A stretch of DNA of 64,000 bases from Portunus trituberculatus (lineage: Eukaryota > Arthropoda > Malacostraca > Decapoda > Portunidae), in the NCBI RefSeq assembly GCF_017591435.1, contig NC_059287.1, positions 14,455,134 to 14,519,133 of the forward strand, written 5' to 3'. The notes below the pieces were generated by a model. The model was not told where the DNA came from and did not search any database. It saw only the letters and a program-made list of their open reading frames with translations. Made by a program: the position numbers and the translations under genes. Each line of letters opens with the position of its first letter. Position 1 is the first letter of the stretch. Positions 1 through 13,100 of the stretch are shown piece after piece.

Positions 1-186
1 GTACTTCATTGATACATTTATACATATTCTTTTTTTTCACTATTTTTGTATTTCATTTTCCTTTCATCTCATCATTTTTTTATTTACTTTTACTCTTCCT
101 TGGCGATTCATATATTTATCCTACTCGTTCAGTCAAATCTGTATACATTAACTCAAACAATACTCTACCAATAACTATTCTCTTAG

Positions 187-413
187 CCTCTTCAGTACTG
201 GAACGCATTTTTTACCACGAGTTTTGGGGTATGATTCGACCATTCTAATTAGGTTAGGAACAGGAAGGGTCTATAGAGCTTAAGAAGATTAATGGCAAGA
301 GTCTTCATCATTTCAATCTCCAAATAAGTTAGTGAAACTATCAAATCACCAAACAGTAACCAGAATAACCAGAATAAATATGGAAACACGTCATGTGGTA
401 CTGAAGGGTTTAA
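187..413 (+). mobile_element. MITE-like inverted-repeat element, copy 1
   Basis: Starts CTTCAGTACTGGAACGCA and ends GTACTGAAGGGTTTAA, so the ends are inverted copies. The interior has the family hallmarks GATTAATGGC and TCACCAAACAGTAA. It is slightly rearranged relative to the other copies. Confidence 0.65.
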
Positions 414-570
414 TGGTGGAAAAAACACGGAATCTTGACAAATAATCTGTGGCCTTTGAAAACAGCTCTTACGGGAGAAGCAAGCGATAAGAACACAGGT
501 GAAGATTATCCTTAAGAGCGATAAGACCAAACTAATTAATACATTGGGAGGTTGGACAGTAACTATCTTT

Positions 571-782
571 TAATCCCTTCAGCACCAGGACGTGTTTTCA
601 TATTCTGCTTACTATTTGGTGATTTTTAAACAGCTTCAGAAACTTGTGTGGGGATTAGAATAGTGAAGACTCTGGCCATTAATCTTCTGACCTCCATAGA
701 TCCTTCCTAATGTCAACAGAATAACCTAATCATACCCAAAACTCAAGGTAAAAAATGCGTCCCAGTACTATAAGGTGTTAAG
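571..782 (-). mobile_element. MITE-like element, copy 2
   Basis: Opposite orientation to copy 1. The interior reads TACTATTTGGTGATTT, GCCATTAATC and GACCTCCATAGA, and the end is CCCAGTAC...TTAA. No coding capacity. Confidence 0.7.
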
Positions 783-1093
783 CGGGATCTTACCTAAAAC
801 TCCATGAGGATAATGTGGCAGACAAGAGGAGCCATCCTGTAGTGGGTCAGCCAGCATGAAGCTTTGTTATCTTGTCATGCATTTCTCTTCCCTCAGGATG
901 TTTTAGCCCTGAAATGTAAATGTTTATAAAATAGAGTAATTGGTTTACTGGACTCAAGACTTGAAACACTGCTGGAACACAAAAATAAGGGAAGTCTCAG
1001 GGATGAACTATGAGGCCTACAACTGGCTGTCCCTCAATGAAACATGCCTATTTATCTTCGCTTGTTATCCTCACCCATAACTTTGTTGGCCCT

Positions 1094-1310
1094 TTAACTC
1101 CTTCAGTACTGGGACGCATTTTTTTTTTTTTTTTTTCTTGAGTTTTGAGTACGATTAGGTGATTTTATTGACATGAGCAACAGTCTATGGAGGTCAGATC
1201 AATAGACAGTTTTCTCAATTTTAATCCCCCTTTAAGTTTCTGAAGCTGTATAACATCCCCATCTAGTAAGCAGTGAATATGGAAATGCATCATGATACTG
1301 AAGGGGTTAA
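1094..1310 (+). mobile_element. MITE-like element, copy 3
   Basis: Among the best preserved ends: TTAACTCCTTCAGTACTGGG and GATACTGAAGGGGTTAA. It carries a poly-T expansion after ACGCA. The interior GTCTATGGAGGTCAGATC is family-typical. Confidence 0.75.
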
Positions 1311-1789
1311 ACTTCCCTAATGATTCACTGACAACCTACTGATTACCGAATGTATTCCATTCATCTATCACTATTACATAACCAATTCTTACTTTCTCTT
1401 CAGAAACATGGGTGGCTATCTATAGGTGGGAAGCAGTTTAGCCCATCAGAAGTGCCTGGCTGAGCACTGAACCAGACATTAAAGTACATATTCTTTAAAA
1501 ATGTAATAGCATATTTCTTGTACTTCCTAGAGACTGTTATGGCAGAAATCTGGATGTTCAGCTTTTTGTTCTTTGCGATAGTTTGGATGCTGTACCACCA
1601 ATGGGGAAAATCACTCATGAAAGCCTTTCTATCTCAAGCATTCCAGACTCCTGCTAAGCTCACAACACTAAAGAATATAGATGAACAAGTACAAAGCCAT
1701 TGACATTGAGGGAAGGGTGGTGCCTCCAGTCACTTCACCAAGCAGAGGCTAAGGGTTTGGTGGGCTGAGCCACACCATATCTCACCAGG

Positions 1790-2085
1790 TGTCAGTCATG
1801 CAAAATTTAATATCATTAAGTATGTTACACTTTTTATTAAGTTTTGTAACAGATACATAGTCTTATTCCTGGATTTCTTGGCGAGCTTGTCTGTGGTATC
1901 CTGTGGTCGCCCTGCATGTCCCACCGAGTCTGCCGCCGGCCAGAGGGCGGGCGTCCCCACCTCTCGCCAGCCTGGGCCAGCCTGGGGCACCAAAGAGGAG
2001 CAGTGAGGCAGCCACTGCCGTACCTCACTGCCCTCCCGACACAGTACAGGCGGCGGTGGCAGCGTCGGTGTGGGCAACACTGCAG
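1790..2085 (-). other. GC-rich exon-like segment with AATAAA, possible terminal exon
   Basis: On the minus strand a CTGCAG acceptor-like site near 2080 precedes about 230 bp of GC-rich DNA open in two frames, then AATAAA at about 1836 and a TGA at 1798-1796. One frame reads PTPTLPPPPVLCREGSEVRQ at its start. I cannot link it to an upstream exon or a known protein. It may be a terminal exon, a far 3' part of the HAPSTR1 transcript, or chance. Confidence 0.25.
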
Positions 2086-3001
2086 TATTTGGTGGTGGTG
2101 TGTTTGTGTGTATGTATTACATGTAAAGTTGGGAGCAGGTTATGTAGGAAAATTTCAATGAACATCTTACTATAGTAATTACATTATCATACAGAGCATG
2201 TATATATGAGCATATATATGTATATCTCAAAACCTGTATACATATATATACACATAATAAGAGGTATCATGTTGCTTACAGTCTAAAATTTATGGCAGAC
2301 AAACAGAAAAAGTAAAGTGAAGATGTGTTAGGCATGAGAGGCTGGTCAAACACTCCACTCTCAGCAGCAGTACAGAATGTTCCCACAAGCACACGGCTTC
2401 CTCTCACCAGTAATCCTATGCACACTACTATGTACACACACCTCGACACTCATCACTCATCACCAATTGCTATTTCAATACTTACTGGTAGTATAGCCGT
2501 CATATAATACCAAAGTGACAGTAATATAAAAATAGCAATATATATATTTCTTAGCAAAAAACTGTAGCCTCTTCAACCCCTTAGTCCCCCACCCCTGTCT
2601 GTCCTGTCTCTGGTTAGCTCCTCTCCTCCTGCCTGCCTCTCCAAGCTGCCACCCTACCACTGCCTCACACAGTGGAGGGAAGCAATCCTGAGCCTGTCAA
2701 TGCTGCCGCTTATCAGAGCTAATGGTGAACGTGAAGCTCGACGCGCGACACGTGACGCAACGCACACACCGGTGAACACAACAGGTACTGTAATGCGTTG
2801 CCGCCCCAAGTGTCTCGCCTCTCCTGGAATACTGAGCCAGCAGAGCAAGCCTTCGGTGAGCCACAAAAAACATAAGTAATTGAATTTATTCAGCCTCAAA
2901 ACGATTACATCAAAATATTTGATCTTCAAATTTTCATGGCAATTTGCTGTAAGATCAATACATCATAATGATTACAGTCAAAATAATTACAAAACAATAA
3001 A

Positions 3002-3305
<304 letters not shown>

Positions 3306-3562
3306 CACAGTATGTACTGACAGTAGTGTGTGTAAACCAGAAATACAGAATTAAAACTAATGGGTCACCAGAGCACCACGGCAGGCCTGAGAGGTGGTGC
3401 ACTGGTACACTGACAGTCAAGTATTGTCTCGGAGATGAAGTATTGCAGTCATCTCACAGGGAACTACCATGATTATTATAGCTTCACGTAAAATTACCAC
3501 AGGGCCATTTATGACTAATCCATCATAAAAAAATAATAATTGGTAAATGCACACTCTGTGTC

Positions 3563-3564
<2 letters not shown>

Positions 3565-3639
<75 letters not shown>

Positions 3640-3640
3640 T
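3565..3640. repeat. compound (TGTC)n(TC)n(AC)n microsatellite
   Basis: Three repeat types follow each other without spacing. A separate (CT)n tract lies at 4007-4046. Confidence 0.93.
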
Positions 3641-4001
3641 ACAAACACATTCTCACTTAGTCATATATTCAAGAAAGAATAATTTTACAGAATATACAAA
3701 GTGACATTGACCCTTCACAGGGAAAGGCTCTGAGCCGTTCACTAAGGATGCAAAACTGATCCTGTAAAGCTGAGGGAAACAACATGAGGTTCCTGCCTCA
3801 CATTGGCAGTGTTACAAAGGGCTTGACTCAACATCTGATTCACTCAATGGAAGCTTGACATAAATCAGATGGTGGGTAACAATGTCCTGCTTTATTCACT
3901 CGCATAACAAAGTACGAACCAAACTTGAACAACAAAACTTCAACGTTATTCACACACTGATTCACACAGACACTTAAGTAACATAATGTGACACACCAGG
4001 A

Positions 4002-4048
<47 letters not shown>

Positions 4049-5330
4049 GCATTCATGTCCTAATTCTTTACATTGCCTTAAATCTTTTGCCTCCCTACAA
4101 AAGGATACAGCAAGATAAGGATGAATCTGATGCAGCCACACAGCCACTGAGGGCCTTGGCAGCGTCCAGATCCTTAATACCACAGAAAGTCAGGGTTACG
4201 TTGTCAACACTGGTCTGACCAATGGCTAACACATTCATACTGAAGTCCCCTCCTCATAACATGTCAAGCGGAGTACTGGTGAAGTGCCAGACTGACTCAA
4301 CACACACTTCTTGCAGAATGTCATACACTCATGCAATGCAGAAAAAAAAAAACAAGAAGAAACAATTCCGACAACGTAATAAATTGTTGATGTTTCTGGG
4401 GCGCTACAAAATTATTTCAATTGACACGTTTCAACAGGATCTTCCAACAACTACCACCACTGTCAACAATAACAACCTCTCTGCTGGCAATGCTCAGTGA
4501 CAACCAACCTACACGTGTCAATCTTTAGAAAACTGCACCCTAACACTGCCCAGCCCCTCAGCCACAAAGGTCACAGTGAGCTAATGACCTGAGCAAGCCT
4601 GGACTGGTCTACTCTGTGTCCTGTGTTGTGAGGGTGTTGCTCCCTGCTTGAGGTCACCTACAAGCTCTGAGGGCCACCATCAAGTAGAGAGCATGAACAC
4701 AATCAACACAAACACAGAATACAAGAGATAAAGCCAAACTGGAGCCTTTAATCTAATCAGTTCCCTCACAAATCCTGTACACACACACCTGCATCCTGCC
4801 ACAGAAACCTACAAGTACAAACACACATAACTTGCTCCTTCTCATGTTATAAATAAAGCCAAGTAGAAAAAATAAACATTATAAAGGAGCATTCCCACAA
4901 AACTGGAGAAAAATTAACTTGGCAACAATGTTTAAACACCAGAAGTGTAATTGGGAGGAAACAAACAAAGCTGCAACAAATGGAAGGACGGGGAGAGGGA
5001 GGGAGTGGGAGAGTGAGGAAAGGATGGTAAAGCTCAAATTATTGGTAAACAAACACACAACTATGTACAGTACAGTGTGGGAAGCAAGAGTTTGTGGAAC
5101 CAACACTCCTCCACCCAAGACATCTCCCAATACTTTGTGCTCCCCAAGAGAAGCAATGCTCATCTTGTCCTCTCCTCACACCAGACATTCGTACACACAC
5201 AACACCAGCAAACAGGCACGGAAATAGTGTTAACTGTTGGTGTGTCAGATTCTTGGATGGGAAGAGAGAGTTAATACTTATGTTTTCTCTTTAGCATACT
5301 CATTTGCAAGAAGACTCTGGTATAGCAGTT

Positions 5331-5332
<2 letters not shown>

Positions 5333-5417
<85 letters not shown>

Positions 5418-5707
5418 CACTGTTTGATCTGCTGCAGTCTCTGACGAGACAGCCAGACATTACCCTACGGAACGAGCTCAGAGCTCATTATTTCCGATCT
5501 TCGGATAGGCCTGAGACCAGGCACACACCACACACCGGGACAACAAGGTCACAACTCCTCGATTTACATCCCGTACCTACTCACTGCTAGGTGAACAGGG
5601 GCTACACGTGAAAGGAGACACACCCAAATATCTCCACCCGGCCGGGGAATCGAACCCCGGTCCTCTGGCTTGTGAAACCAGCGTTCTAACCACTGAGCTA
5701 CCGGGTG
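5333..5707 (-). mobile_element. tRNA-derived SINE with (CA)n tail
   Basis: On the minus strand the head (5707-5635) is tRNA-like: TAGCTCAGTGG (A box), an anticodon-like loop TTCACAA (CAC) and GGTTCGATTCC (B box). The acceptor halves CACCCGG/CCGGGTG pair only with a bulged base, and one D-stem pair is mismatched, so it is not a working tRNA. A tRNA-unrelated body of about 220 bp follows, and the element ends in a (CA)n run (5415-5333). A second GT/CA tract (5706-5728) borders the head. The internal Pol III boxes look intact. I recall similar elements from decapod genomes; a repeat-library search would settle it. Confidence 0.8.
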
Positions 5708-6634
5708 TGTGTGTGTGTGTGTGTGTGCGCTAATACTTCTCTCTTTTGCTGCTATTTGTGTTACTGTCAGGAAATATAATGACTGTTCAGCATAAAATAC
5801 CTGCAAACTCTGCCAAACGGCCACCTACACATAGCCAGCTTGCCATTTGCATTATAAGATCCTTCTCTGCACACTGAGGCAAAAACCCTGACCCATGGAA
5901 ATACTGTGTCCATCTCAACCTGTACAGTGCCACCTGACAAGTTTGGCATCCCAGAGCTGGAACATTTCTTAGTTTGTTAGAAAAAAAAATGAGTTTCTTG
6001 AACTGAAAATTAATAGGAAACAGTAGTACAAGTTTTAGAAGCTGATGTAAAGAAACCCAGCATCCAATTTTGTAGTTTGGCATCATAATGCTGGCCAATC
6101 TTGTAGTTTGATGAAAAAAAAAGGGAGTTTCCTGCACTGGAGATGAATAGGGAACAGTAGTAAAGGTTTTAGAGGCTCATGTAAGGCAACCAAGTATACA
6201 ATTTTATAGTTTCTGATGGGAGAAGCAAGTTTCCTCCAATATATAAAAAAAATTAATTAATTAAAAACTAATAAAAAAAAATAACTCCTAAACATCCAAT
6301 TTTATAATCTCGTGGAAAAAATATTCTCTGTAGTTGACAAATGAAAAATGCTACAGAAAACTCTTGAGAGGTTGCTTTGGTTCACGAGCATCAATTCTGA
6401 AGATTTTATGGATGAAAGAAGCTTCCTGAAGTGCTAAGATGAATGAGAAACACTAATAAAGCTCACCATGATTCAAGGGAAGTTCAGCAGCTCTGGTCCA
6501 GAGACAAAGGGTAACAATTCTCTTTAAGCTAGTTTGTCACACCTTGTCATTCCATGCTGGTACTGTAAAGGTTAAGCTAATATGTCCCAGGGTCTTCTTT
6601 GTGCCAACAGCAGCAGAGAAATATCCAAGTGACA

Positions 6635-6638
<4 letters not shown>

Positions 6639-6667
<29 letters not shown>
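6639..6667. repeat. poly-A tract
   Basis: About 29 consecutive A residues on the plus strand. In HAPSTR1 orientation this is poly-T, so it is not a poly(A) tail of that gene. DNA from 5730 to 6638 shows only AT-rich sequence with a weak ~115 bp repeat (AAACAGTAGTA...GTTTTAGA near 6015 and 6150) and no gene. Confidence 0.8.
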
Positions 6668-6671
<4 letters not shown>

Positions 6672-6979
6672 AGAAATGTAGAAACTCGTACAGAAAGAAA
6701 CTTACATATGGTGGGTAAAAATAGAAAATATAAAATAAACAAGAAAAAACAAAATAATAGATATTACTGTATCACCTTAGGCACAGAATTACGCACTTTC
6801 AAAATGAGATACACACACATGCACTCACTCACTCACTCACACACGTACAAACATCACACACAAACACCTGCCAAAAAAGAGGTAAAAAAAACAAAGCAAA
6901 GGTGGGATATTACTAAACAAAAGAAAAAAGAAAACGAAAACGAAAAAAGTGGGGAAAAATAAAAAAACAGGCAAGGCTT

Positions 6980-7182
6980 TTAAGTATAACGAGAACGCTT
7001 GTGCTGAGGCGAGTCCATGGTGACGTCATGGGTGGGGGAAGAGGAGGGGGCGGGCCTCTTGTTGCGGGCAAACTCATCGCACAGGAAGGCCTGGAGTTCC
7101 GGCAGGTGGGCTGAGCTGCGGCGGCGAGAGGAGAGGGTAGGCGATCCCACAGCTGAGGGTCGCACGGTGATGGCTGGCTGAC
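6980..7182 (-). CDS. HAPSTR1: HAPSTR1 exon 5 (residues 189-255) with stop
   Basis: Acceptor CCTCCCAG|GTCAGCC. It encodes a Ser-rich segment, LPELQAFLCDEFARNKRP and the terminal DSPQHKRSRYT, followed by TAA at 6982-6980. No convincing polyadenylation signal lies just downstream. The first plus-strand TTTATT motifs below the stop are kilobases away (near 3.89, 2.89 and 1.83 kb), so the 3'UTR end is not assigned. Confidence 0.9.
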
Positions 7183-10100
7183 CTGGGAGGCAAGCTGGCG
7201 TCACTATCTGGGCTTCTCATGTCCAGGGAAGGCAATCACACATTCCAAAAGCCACACTACTGTAAGTCATCCTATTCTCCTTCTTGTATGCATGGTTTAT
7301 AAGGCACACTATTGCATTTCATCCTATTCTCCTCCAAAATGCATGGTTTACAAGGCACACTATTGTAACTCATCATATTTGCCTAATAGCATGGTTTATA
7401 AGGCACACTATTATAAATCATCCCATTCCTCTTCTAATGTGCAAGGTTAATAAGGTGTACTATAGTAAATCTTCATAATCTCCTAAATGCATGTAAATGA
7501 TCCTATTTTCCTTCTTATATGTATTATACTCATGGTTTAAAAGGCATACTATTGTAAATCTTCATAATCTCCTCCTAAATGCATGGTTTATGAGGTGTAC
7601 CATTGTAAATAATCCTATTCTCCTTTTTATATGCATCATTTTCAAGGCACAATATTGCAACTCTGTCACAACCTAATACTAATATACAGGGAAGGTAATA
7701 AAACATTCTACAAGGCCTAACATTGTAAAGCATCATCACTGTATCCTATTTCTCATATATAAGAAGAAATAACATGTTCTAAGCCTGTCATCCAATCCTC
7801 CTTGTACTTGCATGCTTCACAAGACACACTATTGCAAATCACTCACATACCCTAGTTTGGATATCCAGGGAAGATAATGACATTCTAGGCTACATTATTG
7901 AAATTTGTCATATCTTCCTTGCATATCCATAGTTTACAAGCCACACCATTCACACCATTGCAAGTCATCGCATATGTAAAAGCTCCTATATCTGATAAGC
8001 AGGGAAGGAAGTGGCAACAGTTCACAAGCCACAATGCTGCAAACCGTCATCATCCTTACAAGCTGCTATGTCTGATAAGCAGGGAAGGAAGTGGCAATAG
8101 TTCACAAGCCACACTCCCGCAAACTGTCACCACATCCTTACAAACTAGGTCTGATAAGCAGGGAAGGAAGTGGCAGTAGTTCACAAGCCACACTGCTGCA
8201 AACTGTCACCACATCCTTATAAGCTCCTATGTCTGACATGCAGGGAAGGAAGTGGCAGTAGTTCACGAGCAAACTGTCATCACATCCTTACAAGCACCAA
8301 CTTTTGACATGCAGGAAAGGTAGACATGCAATCATTTCATAGGAGGAGCACTGGCCAAAGAAGAAAATAATACATCAGAAGGCCCAATAAGGTGCCAATC
8401 CCCAAAAGCATTCAAAAGCAGGCATAAAATATTAAAAAAGTATTCTGAAATCTAAAAAAGCCCCACTATTGATTGCAGACCACCACCGTATCATTGTACT
8501 TTTAACACCCATATTCTTCAAACCTCTATTTACAAATGCCACAGTACTAAGCCAGGTTCTCATTAGAGCATTTTCACAATTCTTATCACAGAAACCTTGC
8601 TAATCTGTCAGTATAATAAAGCAAACACTCCTGTAAGCCCCACTAAGCTTCACTACAGTCTAAGCATTCAGGAGCTTAACAAATACCTGTCATGATAAGA
8701 ACTGTAAACCAAGGAAGCCACGCAAGGGAGTGACAGGAGGAGATTAAATTGATACACACAACGCAAGTCAGTCAAAGGTAAGAAGGCAACTGGCTGGGTG
8801 AGGTTAATCTAACATAGTACATCAGTCAGTCAGTCAGTCAATCAATCATTAAGTCAGTCAGTCAGTCAGTCACCAAGCATTCAACAGTCAGTCTCCTTCA
8901 GAAACTCAACAAAAAAAGTCCCCCAGTACATAAAGCAACAGGAAACACTTAATCATGCAGGTGACACAACACTTTCTCGGCTATTTGTCATGCTTTCTCC
9001 AGATTACTAAGCACTCTTGAAATTTCTCCTAGCGCTACAGCCTCCTCCATGCACTGTACTCACTAGAAACTCCTAAATCTATCTTTTTAACATCTTTTCT
9101 TTCTACCTTGAATTTATAAACATTTCACCACTACTACACCTGTAAATCATTACCTATTAATGTGAAAGAGTTGAAGATAAAGACTTAAGGCTAATATCAT
9201 TCCCTCTTTCTCTCGTTTTTGTTGAGTATATAAAAATTTCATTACTTCTAGTGTTGTAAATCATTATATTAGTGATAAATTTGAACATAAACCTAATATC
9301 AATTCACCTTCACTCTGGATACCATTACAAAAATATCTTAAGACGATTTTGCTGTAAAGAAGGCATTAAAAACACCTCTAACAACACACCAACAAGCATT
9401 ACAATTCTATTTACTCCATAACCTGATTTTTTTTAACCCCTTCAGTACTGGGACACATTTTTACCTTGAAATTTGTGTATGATTAGACCATTTTATTGAC
9501 ATAAGAAAGTGTCTATGGAGGTCAGGAAGATTAATGGCCACAGTCTTCACTAATTTAATCCTCCACATGAGTTTCTGAAGTTGTATAAAGTCACCAAATA
9601 GACACCAGAAGAAATATGGAAACTCATCATAGTACTGAAGAGGTTAAGCTTGGAAAGTGTCTCTGGTACTGAAGGACTAAGAAGCAATACTGGCAACACA
9701 CTAAGTCACCACCTTGTGCTAAACTTACCTGGTATGCCGAGAGCTTCCCTGAAGGTACTGAGGTCTGGTTCTGGGTTGTGGTTGTGGTGGTGTGGGTGGT
9801 GAGGGCTGGGCAGGCGAGGACTCATGCGTTCCAGAGAGATACGAGTGCGTGGTGACCCTCTGTGGATGATTAACAGAATTAAAGTCTTGTTGGAAGATTC
9901 TAAGTCCAGAATTAAAAGAATATGAGAATTTAGAACTTGGAGAGATTGTAGGCATAGAATTAAAAGGACAATGTGAATATTAAGGTGTTATTAGAGACTT
10001 TGGGTCCAAAATTATAAGAATGTGAGAATTTTTTAGGTCTTATTGGAAAGATTTTAGGTCCAGAAATATAAGAATATGAGAATTTAGGTCTTAGAAATAT

Positions 10101-13100
10101 TTTAAGTCCAGAATTGTAAGAATATGAGAAAATTTTGAGTCTTATTGGAGGGATTTCAGGTCCAGAATTATAAAGATTTTGGTCCTGTAGTATGTGGATA
10201 ATTCAGTGGGCATGCTACAATAGACACAATGGTACATGTTGCAAGCCGCTGCAAGATAAGATAAAAGGTGGTTAATCTAAATAATGCCTGATATGGAGAT
10301 CTTTCTCAAACGATTCAAAGATGTGCTGTTATCGCCACACAGAAACTAAGTACTGCTGACACCACTTCAAACACACCAGCGACAACCACCACTGATCTAG
10401 TATATGAGGGATATCCAGAATTAAACAAACAAGTTGACATTTCATTCCTTTAACACTATCACCACCACCATCACTTAGATAATTAAAAATATAAAAGTCG
10501 CCATTTCATTACTTTAACACCACCACCACCACTGACCTAATATATGCAGGCCTATATGAGGGACATCCATAATTACAAACACACATCAACATCTAATTCC
10601 CTCTACATCACCACTGCCATCACCACCAATCACCACCATCACCAATGACCACCACTGACCTAATATATGCAGGCCTATATGAGGGACTTCCATTATTAAA
10701 AACACATCAAGTTCACATTTCACTTCCTCAACACCACCACCACCACTAACTTTTCTTTTTTCATGCAAGAGGGGAAGCTGGAGAGAAAAAAAAAATAATA
10801 ATAAAAAAAAAAAAAAAACCTTGATTAAACTTAACACACGTGGGTGCGTCTATATACCAAAAACACACGTCAACATTTCACCATCCCCCCCACCACCACC
10901 ACCGACCTGATGTGTGCGGGTCTGTGTGGGGGTGTCTTGCCGGCCAGGAACGCTAGCAGTTCCTCTCGGCGGAAGTGCCTCCTGCGCCTGGCCCAGTTAA
11001 GCACCTCCCTGGTCCTCCTCTGATAGCCAGCCTGCATGCCCACCTCCCCGCCCCGCCGCACACATTCTACTGCATCTGTAATGTTACAATGGTAGCTTAG
11101 GTTAGGTTAAGTTAGGCTAGGCTAGGCTAGGCTAGGCTAGGTTAGGTTAGGTTAGGTTAGGTTAGGTTAGGCTAGGCTAGGCTAGGCTAGGTTAGGTTAC
11201 ATTAGGTTCATTTCTATACATGGAGATTAGGTTAGGTTAGGTTAGGTTAGGTTAGTTTAGATTACGTTACATTACAATAGGTTCATTTCTATACATGTTG
11301 AGTGCTAATTTGCATCTGTAGTGTTAGAATATTAGGTTAGGTTAAGTTAGGTTAATTTCTATACATGGAGTGTGTTAATTTGCATCTGTATGGTTAGAAT
11401 GGTAGGTTAGGTTTGTTTCTACACATGGGCAGTGCTAATTTTGCTTTCCTTATACATGAAGGTAATATTTCTGCTATTTTTCATTGTATTTCATTTAATT
11501 TTGTTTTTTTATTCACATGAAGGTACTGACATTAATATTTTTGTCTTTTCGTCTCTAAAACATTGACATCTCTCACTCTTTAACTATTACATCATGACAC
11601 AAACTTCAATTTTCTCTCATTACTCTCCACTCATCCTCTACCATCATCCCTTCCCAGTCACAGCAGAGGGTCAGCATGCAGTAAGAGAGCCGTCCCCTTC
11701 TCAACACTAAGGAAAGAACTAGAGAACCAGAAAACCAGAGAACCAGAGAATCAGAGAATCAGAGAACCAAAGAATCAAAGAACCAGAGAAGCAGAAGAAA
11801 AGTAGCATCCCGTACCTTTGTAGAGGGCAGTGATGTGGCCGGCTGCTGTCTGGAAAGGTACCCACATGGAGTTCTGGCTGTCGGCTGCACCTGGGGGAAC
11901 ACAAGACACGAGCTGGTCACCACTAACACCTTCACTACCAAGACACATTCACTGGGAGCCACCACTGATAAATCATCTCTAACATCTTCACTAGTATGCA
12001 TTTGTAACATGAATATAGCATGACTGTGAGCTGTTACTGTTGAATTATCTCTACTATCTTTATTAGTATACATTTCTAATATAAATATAAGGCCTGTGTT
12101 CAAATGTTTCTTCTCACCACAATTATTTTTGATGGCTACAGAGATGACTAACCACATTCCCAATGTGTTTCTGTTAATAATGTAGAAATATTGTTAATGT
12201 GTCACTAGAAAGGTAAAAATGCCCTGCAAACTCTTATAACTTCAACAAGAGACCTTTGAGCGTAACAGAGATACAGTGTGGAAGTGTCTCAGAATATGGT
12301 CCTAAATCTGAACCTAAAAGCTCTCACTTTCAAACCAAGCATACCACCACCACTACTAGGCAACTCGAGCCCAATACTCATAGCAAAAACTTTACTAACA
12401 TAACACTCTGTTGTAAGATGCTTTGAGATAATGAATGCATCAATTAATCCTATTCACAGTCATCAGAAAGTGTGTCAAGTCTTGTTTTAGTCTGTCTACT
12501 CTAAAATGGCTCCTGGGTTGAAAACATATTGTAGTTTATTGATAATGTAATTGATTTGATCAGAATAATACTTGTTTTCTGTTGATCTGCGCATTTATTA
12601 CAAGGATAGTTCACGGTTTTCCTCAATCTGACAATCACGCACTCCCTAGGATACCATTCAAACCCCGACGCAGGAGCCACTTTAGAGTAGACAGACTATA
12701 GTGAAGCCAATGCACATAACAAAGGGAAATGTTTACCCACAAAATGTCAACAGTGGCACTTGATATTCTTTTTCCTACAATCATCTTTTTTCCTGTCCCT
12801 CCAACTATGGGTTTTATTTTCATCTTTTTCCCTCTTCATTCATGTCTTTCCTGTCTCTTTCATTTGCAACGTTTTATCTATCCCCTTCTTTATCTGATTT
12901 GCATCCTCTATCTTCCTATCTTTTCTCATTTCATTTATATTCAACATCTTTTAAACATCCAGATCTTTCCACATTATACTTTACTCCCTTAATATCTATA
13001 CACTCATTATTTTTCCCATCTGTCTTAATCATGCTTACTCCTTCATTGCTCCTCATATCCTGTTTCTTTATCTTTACTTAGACTCTACTTAGAACCCCAG

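Noticed and set aside
5635..5707. Functional tRNA-Val(CAC) gene
   Set aside because: The acceptor stem needs a bulge, the D stem has a mismatch, and the sequence continues into a SINE body with a CA tail.
7218..8330. CRISPR-like repeat array
   Set aside because: Units are degenerate along their whole length with no constant repeat and unique spacers, and the context is a eukaryotic intron.
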